64,000 bases of DNA, taken from contig NZ_CP121110.1 of assembly GCF_029625315.1 (NCBI RefSeq), forward strand, positions 2,551,001 to 2,615,000, written 5' to 3'. This DNA is from Flavobacterium ginsengisoli (GTDB lineage Bacteria > Bacteroidota > Bacteroidia > Flavobacteriales > Flavobacteriaceae). Made by a program: the position numbers and the translations under genes. The first letter of the stretch is position 1. Each line of letters begins with the position of its first letter. Below, one piece after another: positions 20,140 through 29,659 of this stretch. Under the pieces are notes generated by a model. That model did no database searches, was not told the DNA's origin, and saw only the letters and a program-made list of their open reading frames with translations.

Positions 20140-20383
20140 TTGCCACTAATTGCACTAATTTCCACGAATGATTTTGCTTGTAAAAAGTTGCTACAGATTA
20201 CACAGATTAAAAGGATTTCTTTATTGGATACACTAAAAAATTTTCACGCAGATTCTACAAATTCAAGCAGATTAATTTAATTTTTATAATCTATGATCTG
20301 CATAAAATAAAAATCCTTTTAATCTGTGTAATCTGTGGCTGAAAAGAAAAATCATTCGTGGAAATTAGTGCAATTCGTGGCAA
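20140..20383. repeat. Large nested inverted repeat in the groEL downstream spacer
   Basis: The outer arms begin TTGCCACTAATTGCACTAAT and end, inverted, ATTAGTGCAATTCGTGGCAA, and match imperfectly for about 85 bases, including CACAGATTAAAAGGATTT. An inner pair uses CGCAGATT and AGCAGATT words. The outer word is the same family as the arms around the GxxExxY gene. The 20081-20461 gap contains this element, the terminator and a possible promoter, and no gene. Confidence 0.75.
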
Positions 20384-20431
20384 CCATTTTTTATTTAACA
20401 TTCTCTTTTTCTTTAAAAAATCTGTTATCTC

Positions 20432-20439
20432 TACCTTTG
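20432..20439 (+). promoter_or_regulatory. Candidate -7 box for the phosphodiesterase gene
   Basis: TACCTTTG matches TAnnTTTG and lies 22 bases before the start codon. The -33 region is T-rich but has no clear TTG. Confidence 0.42.
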
Positions 20440-20461
20440 CAATTCTATTTAAAATTGCACA

Positions 20462-21661
20462 ATGAGAAAATTCACAACTCACTTTTTATCTTTTACATTT
20501 TTACTTCTTACTGCTTTTTTACAAGCCCAAAATAGCAAAGACAATTACGTAGTTTTAGTTTCGATGGATGGCTTTCGATGGGATTATGGCAAAATGTATA
20601 ATCTCCCAAATCTGAAGCAAATTGAGAAAGAGGGCGTTCATGCCAAATCAATGAAACCTTCTTATCCGAGTAAAACCTTCCCAAACCATTATTCAATCGT
20701 AACGGGACTTTATCCAGATCATCACGGAATTATCAATAATGTTTTTTATGATGCTTCTTTAAATCAATCTTTTTCCTTATCAAGCAACGCAAAAAATGAT
20801 TCTCGTTTTTATGGCGGAAATCCGATTTGGAATTTAGCTGAACAGCAAGGTGTAAAAACAGCTTCTTTCTTTTGGCCAGGTTCTGACATTGACAAAAGAA
20901 ACCCAAGTTATTTCAAAAATTATGATGGTAAAGTTCCGTACGGAGCTAGAATCGATACGGTTATGAAATGGCTGCAGCTTCCAGAAAAACAACGTCCGCA
21001 TTTGGTAACTTTATATTTTGACGAACCAGATCATACGGGTCATAATTTTGGTCCGCATTCGCCAAAAACTGAAAAAACAGTGATTAAAATGGATTCAATT
21101 ATGGGAGAAATATCTAGAAGATTAGATCAATTGCCTATTGGAAAACAAATCAATTTAATCATCGTTTCAGATCACGGAATGGCCGATATCAGCAATGATA
21201 AAAAAGTAGCGGTTTTAGATTATATAAAGCCAGAATGGTTAGGTTATAAAGACGTTATTAATCCGATTATGAGTTTGCAGGCAAAACCGGGCTATCAAGA
21301 TTCGATTGCTAATGCTTTAAAAAAAGTGCCTCACATTAAATTCTGGAAATCAACCGAAGTTCCGAAAAGATTACATTACGGAACGAATCCGCGTGTACAC
21401 GATTTTGTTATTGAAGCCGACAAAGGATGGAGTCTTGTTGGCAAAGAAAGCACGCATATCAATGGAGGAACTCATGGTTATGATAATAATGAAAAAGATA
21501 TGCATGCTATTTTTTACGCAAAAGGTCCTGCTTTTAAAGTAAACAAGAAAGTAAAAACGTTTCAGAATGTTTCTGTTTATCCTTTAATTGCCCATATTTT
21601 AGGTTTGCAAGTAGGTGAAATTGACGGAAAGCTGAGTGATATTGAGGATGCGCTGCGCTAA
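20462..21661 (+). CDS. Ectonucleotide pyrophosphatase/phosphodiesterase family protein
   Basis: A protein of 399 residues with a signal peptide (cleavage near FLQAQNS), so exported. The alkaline-phosphatase superfamily metal site is visible: VSMDGFRWDY near the N-terminus, the nucleophile threonine in PSKTFPNHYS, DEPDHTGH, and SDHGM. This arrangement is the NPP (type I phosphodiesterase/nucleotide pyrophosphatase) family, which hydrolyses nucleotides or phosphodiesters. The precise substrate is unknown. Monocistronic, flanked by repeat-rich spacers. Confidence 0.88.
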   Translation: MRKFTTHFLSFTFLLLTAFLQAQNSKDNYVVLVSMDGFRWDYGKMYNLPNLKQIEKEGVHAKSMKPSYPSKTFPNHYSIVTGLYPDHHGIINNVFYDASLNQSFSLSSNAKNDSRFYGGNPIWNLAEQQGVKTASFFWPGSDIDKRNPSYFKNYDGKVPYGARIDTVMKWLQLPEKQRPHLVTLYFDEPDHTGHNFGPHSPKTEKTVIKMDSIMGEISRRLDQLPIGKQINLIIVSDHGMADISNDKKVAVLDYIKPEWLGYKDVINPIMSLQAKPGYQDSIANALKKVPHIKFWKSTEVPKRLHYGTNPRVHDFVIEADKGWSLVGKESTHINGGTHGYDNNEKDMHAIFYAKGPAFKVNKKVKTFQNVSVYPLIAHILGLQVGEIDGKLSDIEDALR

Positions 21662-21707
21662 ATTAGATATTGTGTCAATTTGATAATTAGAAAATTTGAT
21701 GATGATT

Positions 21708-21773
21708 GTCACCCTGAACGGAGTCGAAGGGCACTCCAATTGGCACGTGGGCTTCGACTTCGCTCAGCCTGAC
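21708..21773. repeat. REP-like palindrome with TTCGACTTCGCTCAG
   Basis: GTCACCCTGAACGGAGTCGA is matched by an inverted GCTTCGACTTCGCTCAGCCT about 40 bases on. One arm of the same word recurs at 37938-37963. This is a dispersed intergenic repeat. The wider 21662-21929 spacer holds no gene. Confidence 0.7.
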
Positions 21774-21798
21774 AAAAAAAATATAGACAAACAATAAC

Positions 21799-21832
21799 AA
21801 ACCCGATAGGTTTTTTAAAACCTATCGGGTTT
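21799..21832. terminator. Strong hairpin between convergent genes
   Basis: AAACCCGATAGG/CCTATCGGGTTT is a perfect 12-bp stem with T-rich flanks. It can serve the plus-strand phosphodiesterase gene and, in the other orientation, sulP. Confidence 0.65.
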
Positions 21833-21929
21833 AACTTTTTGAGATACTTTTCGTAGACACAAAGCAGTGCGTCTCTACAGAAAATCGATTTGAATTAATT
21901 CACAATTAATAATTCACAATTAACAATTA

Positions 21930-23460
21930 TTAAGACACCACTTTATAAGTCGGATCTTCAATAACATTAACATTTATAACTGCATCAGCATTTTTAAGCA
22001 ATTGTCTGCAATCTTCGCTCAAATGCTTGCAACTCTACGGTTTTATTTAACTGATTGTATTTTTTGGTCAAATTGTTCAAAGCTTCAATCGCCGACATGT
22101 CTGAAACACGACTTTCTTTAAAATCTATTATAATATGATTAGGGTCGTTTTGTATATCAAACTTCTCTAAAAAAGCACTGGTTGAACCAAAAAATAATGG
22201 CCCATAAATTTCGTAATGTTTTATTCCATTTTCATCGATATAATGTCGTGCACGGATTCTTTTGGCACTTTCCCAAGCAAAAACCAAAGCAGAAATAATC
22301 ACGCCAATTAAAACAGCCAAAGCCAGATTATGTAATACAATGGTAATTACGGCAACTAGAATTCCAACAAAAATATCATGTTTTGGCATTTTATTTATAA
22401 TCCTAAAACTTGCCCATTCAAAAGTGGTAATAGCAACCATCATCATCACTCCTACTAGAGCCGCCATTGGCAATTTTCCAATTACGGGAGCACCAAAAAG
22501 GATAATCATTAAAATGGTCAAAGCACCAATAATTCCTGAAAGTCTGGCTCTAGATCCTGCGCCAAGATTTACTAATGTTTGCGCTATCATTGGGCAGCCA
22601 CCCATTCCGTAGAAAAAACCATTTAAAATGTTTGAGCTTCCTTGCGCAATACATTCTCTATTACTATTTCCTCTTGTTCCAGTAATTTCATCAACTAAAT
22701 TCAGCGTCAATAAACCTTCTGTTAAACCAACAGCAGCGACAATTACAGAATAAGGAAAAATTATTTTTAAAGTTTCAAAAGAAAACGGAATATTCGGAAT
22801 ATGAAATGGAGGAAATCCGCCTTGAACCGAAGCGATATCTTCAACCGTTTTGGTTTCGATATTAAAAATAATTACGATTGCAAAAACAACCATAATAGCT
22901 ACTAAAGATGCTGGAACCGCTTTTGTAATCTTCGGAAAAATTAAAACAATCGCAATGGTTAAAGCGACCAAACCAAGCATAATATATAAAGGAGTTCCCT
23001 GAAGCCAAGAAACCTGACCGTTAACAACCGTTTTAAACTGCTCCAATTGCGACATAAAAATCACAACTGCCAAACCGTTTACAAAACCAAACATTACGGG
23101 CTGCGGAACCAATCTAATAAATTTTCCGAGTTTAAAAAGTCCGATACAAATCTGGACAACACCGCCGAGAGCTACGGCCGCAAAAACATATTCTATTCCG
23201 TGCGATTTCATCAAGGCGATTAAAACAATCACGGTAGCTCCTGCTCCGCCAGAAATCATTCCTGGTCTTCCTCCAAAAATTGCCGTAACTAAACCTGCAA
23301 TAAAAGCGGCGTACAACCCAACTAAAGGCGGAAATCCTGCTAAAATAGCAAACGACAGCGATTCTGGAATCATCGTCATTGCTACAGTTAAACCAGCTAA
23401 AATTTCGTTTTTGTAATTGACTTTCTGGCTAAAATCGAAGAGTTGGAATGTTTTTTTCAT
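21930..23460 (-). CDS. SulP family anion transporter (frame break near C-terminus)
   Basis: An inner-membrane SulP/SLC26 permease with about 10-12 membrane segments (for example AGLTVAMTMIPESLSFAI) and a cytoplasmic C-terminal STAS domain (NHIIIDFKESRVSDMSAIEAL). Probably transports sulfate, bicarbonate or another anion; substrate unresolved. The frame breaks at 22023-22031, where the minus-strand TGCAAGCAT is best read as TGCAGCAT. After correction the protein continues as QHLSEDCRQLLKNADAV and stops at 21930, giving 509 residues. Without correction it ends early at 21994 with an unrelated tail. Confidence 0.88.
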
Positions 23461-23702
23461 GGCGCAAAATTAAAAAAATAATACGCAAAAAAAGAACAAA
23501 CCTTTTGCTCAATAAAAAGCAACAGAAAGCCCTATTTAAGGAATAAACAGCTAAATTAGAATAACTGTGTGAGAAGAAAAAGAAAAAGAGAAAGTATAAA
23601 ACTTATCATTTCAGTATTATTTTTGGAATTAAAATATTACACAAAATACTTACAAAAAAAGCAAATACGCTAGCGTATTTACACCTAATTTAAAATGCAA
23701 AA

Positions 23703-23948
23703 TTATTCCAATCGCACGCAAGTATAACCCAAACCACTTACGTGATTCATTACACTATTGCACTGCAAATCAAAACCTTCAACTCTCAATATCTTATCGC
23801 AATCTTCCAAATCAAAATTGATTTTGTAATTTGGAAATTGATTTTGCATCACTGCAATTATGTAATCTCCATCAGATTTTTTCTGAACATTGGTTTTAAA
23901 AATCTCTACTATCATCTCTGCTTCTTTTAATTCTTTTAACTTGTACAT
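23703..23948 (-). CDS. Small conserved protein, possible metal-binding-like fold
   Basis: A short protein of 81 residues from ATG 23948, or 70 from ATG 23915 (MIVEIFKTNVQ), which looks more like the usual family start. The pattern VEIFKTNVQ, FPNYKINFDLEDCDKILRVEG resembles small Bacteroidetes proteins with a ferredoxin-like, HMA-type fold, but lacks a CxxC motif. It begins 2 bases after the DUF6268 stop codon and is probably co-transcribed with it. Function unknown. Confidence 0.6.
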   Translation of the reverse strand: MYKLKELKEAEMIVEIFKTNVQKKSDGDYIIAVMQNQFPNYKINFDLEDCDKILRVEGFDLQCNSVMNHVSGLGYTCVRLE

Positions 23949-23949
23949 T

Positions 23950-24939
23950 TTACTTTCGATTAAAAAGGTTATATGAAACTCCAAATCTAAAATACCCTTG
24001 CGCATCTTCTTTCTGATCGTAAACATAACGGTTGGTTCGCTCTCCTTTTTCTGTTAGTCTCGCACTTACAACATTATTTACGCCACCTTTTACAAATGCA
24101 ATCAGTTTAGGAGTAAAACTGTATTCATAAGTAATTCCCGATTTTAATTCTAACTGATTCAGCTCGTAAACACCTCTCAAATTTTGGTTATCTAAATTCA
24201 AGTAAAAACTTTCTGTGTTTAACTCGGTTCCCAACGAAATTCTTCCGTTTTCTAACAATTCTCTTCTAAATAATATACGCTGAGGCAAAATAAAGTCCAT
24301 ATCCCATTTCGATTGTTTGAATTTATGGTTTATAGAAAAAAGCGGCGTAACAGGTACAATCGATGATGGATCGAGCAATACTAGAGCCCCAGCGGTAATG
24401 GTGGTTGAAGGTGTTCTTTTTAGCACTAAAACTGCCGATGCAAAACCTTTCAACCGTTGTAATTTTTTTTCGTCTCCGTCAATCGTTGCTGTTGCGTTGT
24501 AAATGACTGGTTTCTTAAAAAGTGTCGACATGTAAGTTGCTGTCAATGCTCCTGCCCAAAAATGAAATTCCTGATTTTCTTTTGTATACGTTTCATTGGT
24601 TTGATAATTATAAATATCTCCAAAACCATAATTTTCATATTTATAGCGAAGCGAAGTCGTTAAAACCAGTTTCTTAGATTTTGAAGCGTAAAACGGAAGA
24701 TTGAAAGCCGCTTTGAAACGATTGTGATCTTCAATTCTTCCTTTTTCATATTTATTTCCAAACAATCTTGAATCGTAATTTGATGGTCCTAAAGCTTCAT
24801 ATTGAACATCAAAAGTTCGTGTGTTTGGAAATTTATCAACCACGGCTTTTGCAAAGGTTTTTACGCCTGGCTCCTTTTCTTGAGCTATTACTTGTAAAGT
24901 GGAAAAAACAAACACAAAAGACATGATTTTAGATTTCAT
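23950..24939 (-). CDS. DUF6268 family outer-membrane beta-barrel protein
   Basis: A protein of 329 residues with a signal peptide (FSTLQVIAQEKE) and alternating amphipathic strands ending in an aromatic-rich FRFGVSYNLF, typical of an outer-membrane barrel. Assigned to DUF6268 from its overall pattern; function unknown. It is divergent from the LytS/LytTR two-component genes. The shared 175-base gap contains a repeat structure that may be an operator, so it is a likely regulatory target. Confidence 0.7.
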   Translation of the reverse strand: MKSKIMSFVFVFSTLQVIAQEKEPGVKTFAKAVVDKFPNTRTFDVQYEALGPSNYDSRLFGNKYEKGRIEDHNRFKAAFNLPFYASKSKKLVLTTSLRYKYENYGFGDIYNYQTNETYTKENQEFHFWAGALTATYMSTLFKKPVIYNATATIDGDEKKLQRLKGFASAVLVLKRTPSTTITAGALVLLDPSSIVPVTPLFSINHKFKQSKWDMDFILPQRILFRRELLENGRISLGTELNTESFYLNLDNQNLRGVYELNQLELKSGITYEYSFTPKLIAFVKGGVNNVVSARLTEKGERTNRYVYDQKEDAQGYFRFGVSYNLFNRK

Positions 24940-25018
24940 AAATTAGAATAAATTATTTCGGGGTATAGATAAAATTTGAATCCAAAAGTAATTGACATGT
25001 CTCTCTTTTTATAGCAAT

Positions 25019-25063
25019 TTTATACCAGTGGCGTATGATTTATACGAATGGCGTTGGTATAAA
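25019..25063. promoter_or_regulatory. Candidate LytTR operator: direct repeat inside an inverted repeat
   Basis: TATACCAGTGGCGT (25021-25034) and TATACGAATGGCGT (25041-25054) are direct repeats 20 bases apart, two helical turns. They are framed by TTTATACCA (25019) and TGGTATAAA (to 25063). LytTR regulators bind pairs of short direct repeats about 21 bases apart. The location between the LytTR system and the divergent outer-membrane gene fits autoregulation. Confidence 0.55.
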
Positions 25064-25114
25064 TTATTGCTTTCAAATGATTATAAACTATACGATTATA
25101 GTATTTTTGCCGTT

Positions 25115-26110
25115 ATGACAATTACAAAAATCTATCAAAACTTTTTTCTGCGAAATCTTCTCGTAAATGCACTTGTCTACTTAGTCATTCTGGCCTGCGT
25201 TTACGACGAAATAAAACTAGACGGACACAGCTGGTCGTATATTCTGAGCAAAATAGCTGTAGGTTATTTTCCGTGTATTGTTTGGATTACGATTTTCAAT
25301 ATTTGCATCATAAAGCCTTTTCTGTTTCATAAAAAGTTTAAAATCTTCTTTACGCTTCTTGCCGTTTATTGGACTGGTTTTTACTTTTTTATGAATTGGT
25401 TTTTCCCACTTGTCGGATTAGGAAATTTTAAGACACTTCAAATTTTATCGCTTATTATAAACGGTTCTTTCTTTTATTTTCTTCATATTGTGATTACCAA
25501 AAAAATGAGTCAGGCCGATAAAGACATTATGAATTTTAAGTCTGAACTTTCGTTTTTAAAACAGCAATTGAATCCGCATTTTTTATTGAATGCAATGAAT
25601 AATCTTTACGGAGAAGCCCTTGCAGAACCCGATAAAGTTCCAGACAGAATCCTGAATCTTTCAGACATGCTGCGCTATCAAATTGAAGCTTCTAAAAAAG
25701 ATTTTGTTTTAATGGAAGAAGAAATCGCTTTCATAAAAAAATATATCGAATACTATACCTTTAGAAACGAAAGGCTCGCTGTAAAACAAAACATTGAAGG
25801 TGTGCACGATCAAATCGAGATTCCGCCTTTGTTCTTTCTGCCTTTGGTAGAAAACGCAGTGAAGTTTTCTGCCGAAACTCCAGAACCGTTTATTAATCTG
25901 GATTTGAAAGTGCGATGCCAAGGCGTGATTTTTACATTGAAAAACAATTATCTCGATTCGGGTTCGCGACTTTCGAGCACCGGAATCGGAATTGAAAATC
26001 TAAAAAGACGTTTGGAAGTTTACGGCCTAAAACACAATTTGAGCTGTAAAAAAGAGAAAAATATGTTTACCGTAAAACTAACCATATGGCACTTACCTAC
26101 CGCTGTCTAA
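25115..26110 (+). CDS. LytS/YehU-type sensor histidine kinase
   Basis: A protein of 331 residues: four predicted N-terminal membrane helices, then the His_kinase domain with phospho-acceptor His155 in QQLNPHFLLNAMNNL, and an ATPase domain (VENAVKFS and GIGIENLKRRLEVYG). It senses an unknown membrane signal and phosphorylates the adjacent regulator. The ATG at 25115 is chosen because a TTG upstream (24992) would put the operator inside the coding region and adds a non-family leader. TATTTTTG at 25102-25109 is a possible -7 box very close to the start. It overlaps the regulator gene by 25 bases. Confidence 0.9.
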   Translation: MTITKIYQNFFLRNLLVNALVYLVILACVYDEIKLDGHSWSYILSKIAVGYFPCIVWITIFNICIIKPFLFHKKFKIFFTLLAVYWTGFYFFMNWFFPLVGLGNFKTLQILSLIINGSFFYFLHIVITKKMSQADKDIMNFKSELSFLKQQLNPHFLLNAMNNLYGEALAEPDKVPDRILNLSDMLRYQIEASKKDFVLMEEEIAFIKKYIEYYTFRNERLAVKQNIEGVHDQIEIPPLFFLPLVENAVKFSAETPEPFINLDLKVRCQGVIFTLKNNYLDSGSRLSSTGIGIENLKRRLEVYGLKHNLSCKKEKNMFTVKLTIWHLPTAV

Positions 26111-26799
26111 TAATTGATGACGAATCGCCGGCGCACAAAGCCTTGATTTCGCACATTTCTAAATTTGACGAACTGGAACATTCTGGAAGCGCTTTTAATG
26201 GTATGGAAGCCATAAAACTGCTCAACGAAAACCAATACGATATTATTTTTCTAGACATTAATATGCCTGTAATTTCGGGTGTAGAATTAATGGAACTGCA
26301 ACCCAATCGTCCGATTACGATTGTAACAACGGCTTATTCAGATTTTGCCCTTTCGGCTTACCAAAACGATGCGATTGATTATTTACTAAAACCTATTTCG
26401 TTTGATAAATTCTCAAAAGCAATAGAAAAAGCCAAAACATATCATTCTGGAAATAATCTAAAAAAAGAAAGCGACGACGACGAAAAAGTCCTTTCTTACC
26501 GCTCTAACGGGCAAATAATTGAAACGCCTCTTTCTGATATTTTATACATCGAAAGTCTCGGCAATTACATGAAATTGTACAACTGTAAACTAAAATCTCC
26601 AATTGTCATTTACGGTTCGCTTGCGAGTATAAGTGCCGAAATTGATTGTGCGCATTTTCTGCAAGTTCACCGATCTTATATTGTAAATACCACTAAAATT
26701 ACTGCTGTAACTGCCAAAAATCTTACAATGTCAAATGGTGATATTATTCCTGTCGGAAGGAAATATCAGATTCTGCTAAATAATCTTCCAATTAGATAA
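26086..26799 (+). CDS. LytTR family response regulator
   Basis: A protein of 237 residues. The receiver domain has the acidic pair DD (residues 11-12), phospho-acceptor Asp57 (IIFLDINMP), the conserved Thr and the Lys of LLKPISF. A LytTR DNA-binding domain follows (IETPLSDILYIESLGNYMKLY through HFLQVHRSYIVN). It acts with the overlapping LytS-type kinase. The repeat structure at 25019-25063 is a candidate binding site. Confidence 0.92.
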   Translation: MALTYRCLIIDDESPAHKALISHISKFDELEHSGSAFNGMEAIKLLNENQYDIIFLDINMPVISGVELMELQPNRPITIVTTAYSDFALSAYQNDAIDYLLKPISFDKFSKAIEKAKTYHSGNNLKKESDDDEKVLSYRSNGQIIETPLSDILYIESLGNYMKLYNCKLKSPIVIYGSLASISAEIDCAHFLQVHRSYIVNTTKITAVTAKNLTMSNGDIIPVGRKYQILLNNLPIR

Positions 26800-26830
26800 T
26801 TTGTCAATTTGGATAATTAGATAATTTTTG

Positions 26831-26862
26831 AAAAGCTCAACTTTTTTAAGTTGGGCTTTTTT
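26831..26862 (+). terminator. Rho-independent terminator after the LytTR regulator
   Basis: Stem AAAAGCTCAACTT/AAGTTGGGCTTTT with one wobble pair and a closing T run. Confidence 0.85.
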
Positions 26863-26976
26863 GTTTTTTACGGGTTTGTAAAATACGTAAAAGTACTTGC
26901 CATTGAGTTTTTATTTATTGGTATAATTGTACGAAACATATGCAATCTAAAAACTAAAATAATTCTTGGGAAAATT

Positions 26977-28358
26977 ATGAAAAAAGAGTTTTATGGCTTT
27001 TACGCTCCAAATCAAACGGAAATTGACAAATCTTGGAATGAAGGAATTTTTGTCTTTGATGCAAATACATTACTTAATTTATATAGATATTCAGATTCAA
27101 CAAGAAAAGATTTTTTAATGGCTTTATCTAAATTGAAGGAAAAATTACATATGCCTTATCAAGTTGGTTATGAATATCATTCAAATAGAAATTCAGTAAT
27201 TGAAAATTTAGACACTTCATATTATACTCTCTCTGCATCAATAAAAGAAATTTGCGACAAAAATATTACTGGTGTTCTAAAACAATATGTTCGACATCCT
27301 TCTATAGAAGTAGAAACTCTAAAAAAAGTACTTAATGAATTCGTAAAAAAAATTGAAACAGAATTAGAAAAACAAAAGAAAAAACATCCTGACTTTAAGA
27401 AAGAAGACGAAGTGTTAAAACAATTAACAGAATTGTATGAAAACAAGGTTGGTGTTCCATTTAGTAAAGATGAATTAAAAAAAATATATACAGAAGGTAA
27501 AGAACGTTACGATCAATTAATACCTCCCGGTTATAAAGATCTTGAAACAAAAAAGAAAAGAGGTGATCAGCACATTTACGGGGACTTAATTATTTGGAAA
27601 GAATTAATTTCACTTACCAAAAAAGAAAAAAAGAAGTAATATTTATAACCGATGACAGAAAAGAAGATTGGTGGACAATTGAAAATGGAAAAACAATCCG
27701 CCCTAGAGAAGAATTAATAAAAGAGTTCTACGATCTAACAGGAATTAGAATTTTAATTTATAATGCAGATAATTTTCTACAGTTTGCAAAAGAAAGAAAA
27801 TTAGCGACTTCAATTAAAGAACAATCTATTACAGAAGTTAAAGAAGTTAGAAAAGCTGATGAGATATCAATTACTTTGAATGAATTGAATGACATAGATT
27901 ATAAAATTTCTGATAAATATATTTCAAAGTGGAATTTACCTAGTGCTAATTGGGCTAACTTATTAAAAAATGCAGAACTTTCAACTAAATGGAATTCGCC
28001 TAGTGCTAATTTGGCTAATTTAATAAAAAATGCAGAGCTTGCAACTCAATGGAATTCTATTAATTCTAATTTTGACGCTATAAGGAAAAGTTTCGAAATT
28101 GCGAGTCAATGGAATTCTAACCCTACTTTAGATGCCATTAGAAAAAGTGAAGAAATCACTAGTAAATTAACAAGTTTCGATTACACTCATCCAAAAACAG
28201 TAGAGGCATCTAAATTATCAAATGAGGTAGATCAATCAAATAAATCATCAAATGGTACTATTTCTAAATTAGAATCCAAAACAGAAAAAACTACAAACCG
28301 TCGTAAGGTCTCAAAAACGACTAAAAAAAATCCCCCTAATAGTGATACAAACAAATAA
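26977..28358 (+). CDS. PIN-like domain protein with C-terminal repeats (frame break)
   Basis: The N-terminal two thirds match the PIN-like domain of the PIN_8 type: GIFVFDANTLLNLYR carries the first acidic residue and VIFITDDRKEDWW a late acidic cluster, as in metal-dependent ribonucleases. From about residue 318 to 396 there are four tandem repeats of about 20 residues (KWNSPSANLANLIKNAELAT and variants), then a basic tail. The frame breaks in an A run at 27625-27636; restoring one A joins LTKKEKK to EVIFITDD and gives 460 residues. Start at MKKEFYGFY. Such proteins occur in defence loci, but here that is inference; an XRE regulator converges on it. Confidence 0.78.
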
Positions 28359-28396
28359 GCTTTTGTAGCCATTTAAAATTCTTTAATATATATAAC

Positions 28397-28430
28397 AAAA
28401 AAAAGAGACTTTCTCACAAAAGTCTCTTTT
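28397..28430. terminator. Bidirectional terminator between the PIN and XRE genes
   Basis: Stem AAAAGAGACTTT/AAAGTCTCTTTT with A and T runs on the two sides, placed between the convergent 3' ends. Confidence 0.85.
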
Positions 28431-28454
28431 CCATTTTTATAATCTTTATAAATC

Positions 28455-28865
28455 TTATTTCTCTTTAAGCAACTTTTCCAAATAAGAAATCTTCTCTTTT
28501 TCAGATTCTAATAAACGCTCATAAAGTTTCCTATTTTCATCATAAGATTCAATCAACTTATCGATTGGATTAAATGTTGGGTGAAATTGAAATAAAGCAG
28601 AATTATCATGATTAGTCACTGTGTTACCAATAATATTAAAAACGGCTTCATCACTAAAATTCTTAATAGTTTCTACAGAAACTCCTAAAGCTTGAGCAAT
28701 TTTATTTAGCTTTTCGTCATCTATATTTTCGGTTCCTTCAAGAGTAGAGACATATTGTTGGCTCATGCCAAGAGCAATAGCAAGTGCTTCTTGCTTCATG
28801 TCTCTAAGTTCTCTAATTCGGCTAATGTTTCTGCCTATATGTTTTGGTTTTGTTGCTGTGCTCAT
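28455..28865 (-). CDS. XRE-family HTH regulator
   Basis: A protein of 136 residues with a Cro/C1-type helix-turn-helix (IRELRDMKQEALAIALGMSQQYVSTLEG) and a C-terminal coiled-coil-like segment (ESYDENRKLYERLLESEKEKISYLEKLL) that may mediate dimerisation. Similar small regulators are frequent in Bacteroidetes. It converges on the PIN-domain gene with a shared terminator; a functional link between the two is possible but not shown. Confidence 0.82.
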   Translation of the reverse strand: MSTATKPKHIGRNISRIRELRDMKQEALAIALGMSQQYVSTLEGTENIDDEKLNKIAQALGVSVETIKNFSDEAVFNIIGNTVTNHDNSALFQFHPTFNPIDKLIESYDENRKLYERLLESEKEKISYLEKLLKEK

Positions 28866-29194
28866 AATTCAAAGATATTTAAAATTCTTTAAAGTTTTTT
28901 ATTTCATTAAAACCTTTCTCTGCAAACAAAAGTATAACTTTTCGTACAATCAAAAAATAGATTAAAAATTTCGTTTGTACTAAATCTAATACAATATCAT
29001 AATCGCGAATCTAAATAATAATAAGCGGTTTCTGAATCTTAAAAATGCATTTCCGAATTATTCAACAAGTGCTCACCTATTCAGGTTTGCGATTTTGTTA
29101 ATTTTTTTCTTAAAAAAAATAACGATTCCAGTAACTTTTCCTACTTAATTCTTTAAATTCGCGACAAACCAACCCCTAAGCTATTTAAAAACCA
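28866..29194. other. AT-rich divergent intergenic region
   Basis: 329 bases between the XRE regulator and the zinc-ribbon gene. It must hold both promoters, but no clear TTG/TAnnTTTG pair was identified and no gene is supported. Confidence 0.5.
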
Positions 29195-29659
29195 ATGTCC
29201 ATTTTTAATCTTTTTAAAAGATCTACTATAAAATGTCCAAGATGCCTTGGAAAAAGATTTGTTGATTGGGATGATATCCGCCGTTTAAACCGACAATTAA
29301 AATGGGTTCCTGCACCATGCGCTTATTGCGATGCAACGGGAAGAGTCCCCAAAGAAATGCTTTCAAAAGTTTCTGTAGATTGTATGTATCTAACCATCGA
29401 TTTGCCAGAATCTGTAATCGAAAAAATTAGAGAAGGCGATCCTGAAACAATCGAAAAAGGAAAGCGACGCGAACTTTTTGTAGATCATCTTATAAAATAT
29501 TCAGAACACCACTACCTTACTGAAAATCTAGATGCCGAAAGTATTGCCAATTTATATTTGAAATTTGAAGCAGAAAAAGCGCCTTTTGCTGTAACCAAAG
29601 AAGAATTAATAAAATACATTCAAGGCGTAATCGAACTCAAAAAAACGGTATTACAATAA
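29195..29659 (+). CDS. Zinc-ribbon protein of unknown function
   Basis: A protein of 154 residues. Two Cys pairs, CPRCLGKR and CAYCDATGR, resemble DnaJ-type CxxCxG zinc fingers. The rest is helical (LPESVIEKIREGDPETIEKG) without a recognised domain. No signal peptide or membrane segment. Seen as a conserved flavobacterial type, function unknown. Isolated between AT-rich spacers. Confidence 0.65.
   Translation: MSIFNLFKRSTIKCPRCLGKRFVDWDDIRRLNRQLKWVPAPCAYCDATGRVPKEMLSKVSVDCMYLTIDLPESVIEKIREGDPETIEKGKRRELFVDHLIKYSEHHYLTENLDAESIANLYLKFEAEKAPFAVTKEELIKYIQGVIELKKTVLQ

Noticed and set aside
24992..25114. Longer N-terminus for the LytS-type kinase from a TTG codon
   Set aside because: It would overlap the nested repeat and a -7 box, and the added residues are not membrane-like or family-like. 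ATG 25115 is better.
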